DNA of 64,000 nt from Prunella strophiata (taxonomy: Eukaryota > Chordata > Aves > Passeriformes > Prunellidae), in contig JAZBQD010000015.1 in the NCBI GenBank assembly GCA_036583965.1, positions 89,453,809 to 89,517,808 on the forward strand, read 5' to 3'. Position 1 is the stretch's first letter. Each line of letters starts with the position of its first letter. Positions 59,721 to 64,000 of the stretch are shown piece by piece. Made by a program: the position numbers and the translations under genes. The notes beneath the pieces were generated by a model that saw only the letters and a list, made by a program, of their open reading frames with translations, did no database searches and had not been told where the DNA came from.

Positions 59721-61727
59721 CTCCAAGCAACAATCACTGATCTGGCTCCTGACCATTCCATGGTTTTGAATGGCAGCTGCACAGATAGAAGAGTTTACTG
59801 TTTAGAAAACTAGATGCAACCTTCAGCAAACAGCTTCTAGTGCATGAAGGGGGCAGGTCGAGAAAAACCATAATTCTGTTTTTTCCTTCTTCAGTCATTA
59901 GTAAGTTTTATTTATTTACCATATAGCACTGAAGACTTAAATTTACTAGACAAGCTATTAAGTGTAAACTGAGGGAAAACAACTCCAACATAACCACAAA
60001 ATACATGGAAATCTCTTTGGATCAGTAACAATGCTGAGACAGTGCCAAAAGATTTTGCAGCATCCTGGCACATTTTTATAATCTTCTGTTTAGCTGCAGT
60101 TACAGACCTGCTTCAGCAACCCAAATATTTATACAGATACTAGAAATAAATAGAAAATACTCCCAGATAGAACAGGAAACTACAGCATTCTCAGTATTAA
60201 AGACAACTAATTAAGTCTCTGTGATGGACAAAGAAGTGTAAACAATAAATGGCTCTTTTTTTGACAGAACCACACACAGCTTTTAATAGAGTATAAGCCA
60301 GTTATCCTTGTAACTACATCAGTTGATTACTGATTCTATTTAAAGGAAACAAATAACGGGAATTTCAAAGTATAGATTTTATTCCTGACTAGCAGGACAG
60401 ATCTGTGCCGTTACCAAAAAGTGCTCTGAAATACAGAGAATGTATGTGAGACAGTTTTAGTTTCCAAGTTGCATGTTGAAACAGGAATGTGCTCTTTTGT
60501 TCTATTTTTTTCCCCTCATTTAATCATAATGAAGTCACTTGCGACATTACAACGGTTTCCAAAGCAACAGTCCAGTTAGATGTGATGAACAGAAGATAAG
60601 GGTGTGTGGGGAGAGCTCTGTAACTCACCGGTGATCTTGGTGGGAAAGCCAGCATTCTGCAAAATTCATTCTGAAATTCATATTCTGCAAGAATACCTTC
60701 ATATAACAGGATCAACATTAAAGAAATACAAGCTGACAGAATGGGTGTTTTTCCAAAATACATTAAAAGAATGTGTAAATCAGCTGGTCTGTTCCATAGG
60801 GAGAACACAATATATATAAAAACCAAGCAGAAAAAAGCTACTGTAACACAGAACTTAGAGTTGCAATAATGTGAATGATAATCCAACAGCTGGCTAGACA
60901 CATCACCCTTCAGTACTTGACTACAAGATTTCCCAAGAGCTTAAAGAAATAATGCTTTATGAATCCAGAGCAGAAAGGGTAAGATGTAAGTAATAACCTT
61001 AGATCAACTCAGGTGCATATGCCAACCAGACACTGTCAGAAATATGAGAAACAGAGGATTGTGCCCTGAAAAGCAGGAACTTCAGCATGAGAAATGCAGC
61101 CTGAATCCATCCAGAGATACACGTAGTCATATTTCTATAGACAAATCACCTTTAGGGGTTTCACGAGGTGTCTGCAATCTCTCCAAACAGAGTGCTTGAA
61201 ATGCCATGGATTAACCAACTCGTGTGTCTGTGTCCTGGGGCATGTTACATGTATACACTGCATATTAATGCTGCTCAACCCACAGCACAAACAACACCAA
61301 AACTGCACACTCAGCATCATTTGAATATGTGAGGCACAGGAGATGAGCTCTTCTTTCTTACACTGTATTAATGCTTCTCAGATAATTAGTATTTTTCCAA
61401 ATATTCTCCTCAGAAAAACAATGGTAAAAATATGTTGTAATATTCTCCAGCAAAGCATGTGCCTTCCTCATGAAGGAACAGCGTCAAATGAGCATTTGAA
61501 GGAACAATTGCCAACAAAAGTAATTGTTTCCTTATTGGTATTTTCTATCTATTGGCATGAAAATGAACCAGGAGTCTTGCCTGAATAGCAGCCCAGTCCT
61601 TGAACCATCCTTCCAGACCTTTTATACCCATGAGTTTCACACTTCAGGTCAAACATAATACTAAATTACAGTAAAAGGGAAGCAGCAAAAAAGTGGAAGT
61701 AAAAGTGGAAATGCAGCAAACCTGTTA

Positions 61728-61728
<1 letters not shown>

Positions 61729-61767
<39 letters not shown>
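61729..61767. repeat. Poly(A) homopolymer, about 39 bases
   Basis: This is the longest uninterrupted A run in the window. No retroposon body or target-site duplication recognised on either side. Confidence 0.92.
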
Positions 61768-61769
<2 letters not shown>

Positions 61770-64000
61770 TGATACAACTCAAGAATATTTACTATGCTAA
61801 TCAGAGGCCTGGGAAGAAAAAAAACAACCCCAGAGATTGTTAATTTCTCTGTTTTAAAGGTAGAGAAACAAACAGAGAACTTCAGGAAAAGGTCTAAGTT
61901 CTGAATAGTACAATGAGTGCTGGCACACAGCATTTCTGCTTCTAAGAGTACTTCCAACATAGACAGACACCTACCTATAAAACCACAGGACCACAAACGT
62001 GTCTGCATCAGATCCCAAAACAGCAAGAACTTTAATTTAAAGTTGCATTTTATCTACTTCATGCTTTGGGACAAACAACAACAATGGACTAATGACAGCA
62101 CCCCTGGTAAACTTGGTATCTTAGCTAGTAATTTTCCAAAGGAATAAAATCCATGCAATGCTAATCCTAGAGAGCAGTTTAGTACACCTAAAGTAAACCT
62201 ATTGTTACTGCATTATGAGTAGCTATCTCCTAGTTAAGCTTTCAGAGGGACACATAAGCAAACAACTCCTAGAGAGGTTTTGGAAATGTATGTTTTTATT
62301 GGGGGAGCCAATAAGAGCCAACAAACTCAGCATCTTAAAAGTAGATTTTTGCAAACTCAAAATCTCACTAAGCTTATCTTGGCCGATTTTAAGAATTGTC
62401 TCAAAAATTTTTTTCTTAAGAAAACTTTTGCTAATAGCAACTCTCTTCCAAAAAACCACTTCACACATGAAGAAAAAAAAGGAAAAAAATCACATAAAAA
62501 GAAGAAACTATACTCTATACACTGACTATACTTCAGTCATCCGTTGTATTTTCATGGTCAGACGTGAGTTGTTCACCACAATAAAATATACCCCAGATTT
62601 TCCTGAATGAAAGATTATTGTTCTTACACATCTTAATTTGATATCAAAACCTGGCAGCCTGGCACACTAACATAAAACCAAAGTTAAAATGTTATTCCTT
62701 GACAGTAGCTCTTCTCCAGAAGGGAGGCACAGCATGGCAACATTAGATTGTCTCTGGTGCCCAACAGCAGCAGACACACACCCAGCCTACCTTCACTCTT
62801 TTTTCATTGCCAGCATCAACACTAGATTAACAGTGGAAGAAGTGCTAAGAATTCTTAAATACCTCAACCTTAGAAATAGTCTTCCAGTATATCACCCCAT
62901 TAAACAACTTATGTGAACAACTGCAATCCAAAGCTGTTCCAAAGACATGCCCACTTCATTTTACCTGTAGGATTGTGTGAGATGCCAGAGATTCTGCCTG
63001 CTGCCTACAGTAAGGAGAGGCTTGGTGACCCTGGCAGGGAACAATTAAAAAGTCCTCTGCCCTCCAGGTTTGCTCAGTTGTTTGCTTTACCCACATCCTG
63101 CACAGTCAAAGCAATTATTTAATGGTTTGTTCTCCCTGCCATAACCCAGAGAATAGTTAAGTCTGGAAAAAGCTTAAAAAAAACCCCCAAACAACACACA
63201 AGCAGATGTGTTTCTTCAGGGAACAAGTTTCAAATGTTTTTGCATTCACACAAAGTCAAAACAGACAAGTTACTTTTGTGAACTTTTTTTTTTCTAACTA
63301 ATTCCTGAAGAGCTTTTAAAAATCATCTATTCTTCATCACTGTAAATTACTTCCATAATCTCAGAAAATTGTGATAAGGGATTTACAGCAATTTTCCCTT
63401 TCCAACAGCACCAGTGCCTTCTGACCCAATTCCAACTAAATCACCTCATCTAAGCTTCAATTTGTATCACAGGATTTTCCTTCCAATGCTAAACACTGAC
63501 CATTCTATTTACAACCTCCTGCAGCCCCCTCTATAAAACTTTGCCTCTGTTCTGCACCTTTGCCACAAGCTGAGGAAAAAGAAAGCATTTCCCAGCAATT
63601 CTGTCCTCCAAATCCAAGACACTGATGATTCTAATTTACTGTAACTGCACATTTTCACTATCTGATCCAAACCTTGTCTCTTTACAAATGTATCACTTCC
63701 TTCTTGAAGTAAGTTTATTATTTAGTAAAAAGGTGCTTCTCTTCACATCATGGCAGTTCATAATAATGTCCAGAGAAATTTAACATTCAGGACTTGGTCT
63801 TACAGATACTCAATGTATCTTAATAATGACTAGTAAATACATTACTTGGGATCTCTGTTTAACACTCCTCCATGGCACAACAGAGCAGCCATTTATCTTT
63901 GCACTGTGATGGAAACTATTACTGCCATCTGTGCTGACTCCAGCTGGTATAGGACTAATATAAAATTCTGTTAGCTGCCTTGAGCTGCTTGTTCAGCTGG

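Larger units (their letters stand above)
42054..64000 (-). other. KIF13A long 5' intron, at least 22 kb, no family exon found
   Basis: I searched the minus strand of this stretch for the family's second coding exon, using the codon pattern for NTKCVVEM as signature. I found no match and no CpG island, so exons 1-2 and the promoter should lie to the right of the window. Contents noted: a CpG-bearing probable repeat (46000-46200), an 11-bp tandem repeat (49742-49763), a perfect hairpin (51642-51670), a CR1 fragment (51904-52205), a possible older CR1 (55180-55480), exon-like segments (58900-58978 and weaker ones), a GC-rich patch (59393-59720) and poly(A) (61729-61767). The remainder shows nothing I recognise. 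Confidence 0.75.

Noticed and set aside
61729..61767. Poly(A) as the tail of a processed retrocopy
   Set aside because: No gene-like body or polyadenylation signal next to it and no flanking target duplication seen.
42054..64000. NHLRC1 or TPMT, the genes I remember as lying upstream of KIF13A in mammals
   Set aside because: No long single-exon NHL-repeat frame and no recognisable TPMT peptide on either strand. They would lie further right.

Overview
The window is vertebrate nuclear DNA, most likely from a bird. It is AT-rich, its genes are split into short exons with GT-AG introns, its only recognisable interspersed repeats are CR1-type LINE 3' ends, and it has no Alu/B1-type SINEs. I cannot name the species.

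The one gene I can establish is KIF13A, a kinesin-3 family microtubule motor, on the minus strand. It runs right to left from a 13-nt microexon at 42041-42053 to an exon cut by the left edge at 1-121. I placed 18 coding exons by translating the minus strand, checking AG/GT boundaries and requiring reading phase to carry across every junction. They total 2276 nt, about 758 codons, with no stop or frameshift. They run from roughly residue 50 (using the family's usual N-terminus) to about residue 807: most of the motor domain (P-loop, switch I, switch II), neck and first coiled coil, FHA domain, a second coiled-coil stretch, and the start of the KIF1B-like region. The start codon, the first ~49 codons, the promoter and the 3' half of the gene (rest of the stalk, tail, 3'UTR) lie outside the window.

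Layout: 1-2678 has three exons of the stalk/KIF1B-like region. 7171-7381 is an isolated, CpG-rich coiled-coil exon. 7842-10100 is an intronic duplicated segment with an unusual poly(A)-C array. 12761-17583 carries the FHA domain and flanking coils. 19054-28585 carries the motor core. 35902-35962 and 42041-42053 are the two most 5' exons seen. 42054-64000 contains no recognisable KIF13A exon and is read as one very long 5' intron, with one CR1 fragment, a perfect hairpin, a CpG-bearing probable repeat, a 39-base poly(A) tract and some exon-like segments of unknown status.

The most unusual points are the 13-nt microexon between introns of ~6 kb and at least 22 kb; the 408-bp tandem duplication with its (A)nC array, which may be an assembly artefact; and a 79-bp exon-like segment at 58900-58978 on the KIF13A strand, whose inclusion would end the KIF13A reading frame. 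I found no RNA genes, CRISPR arrays or complete mobile elements.
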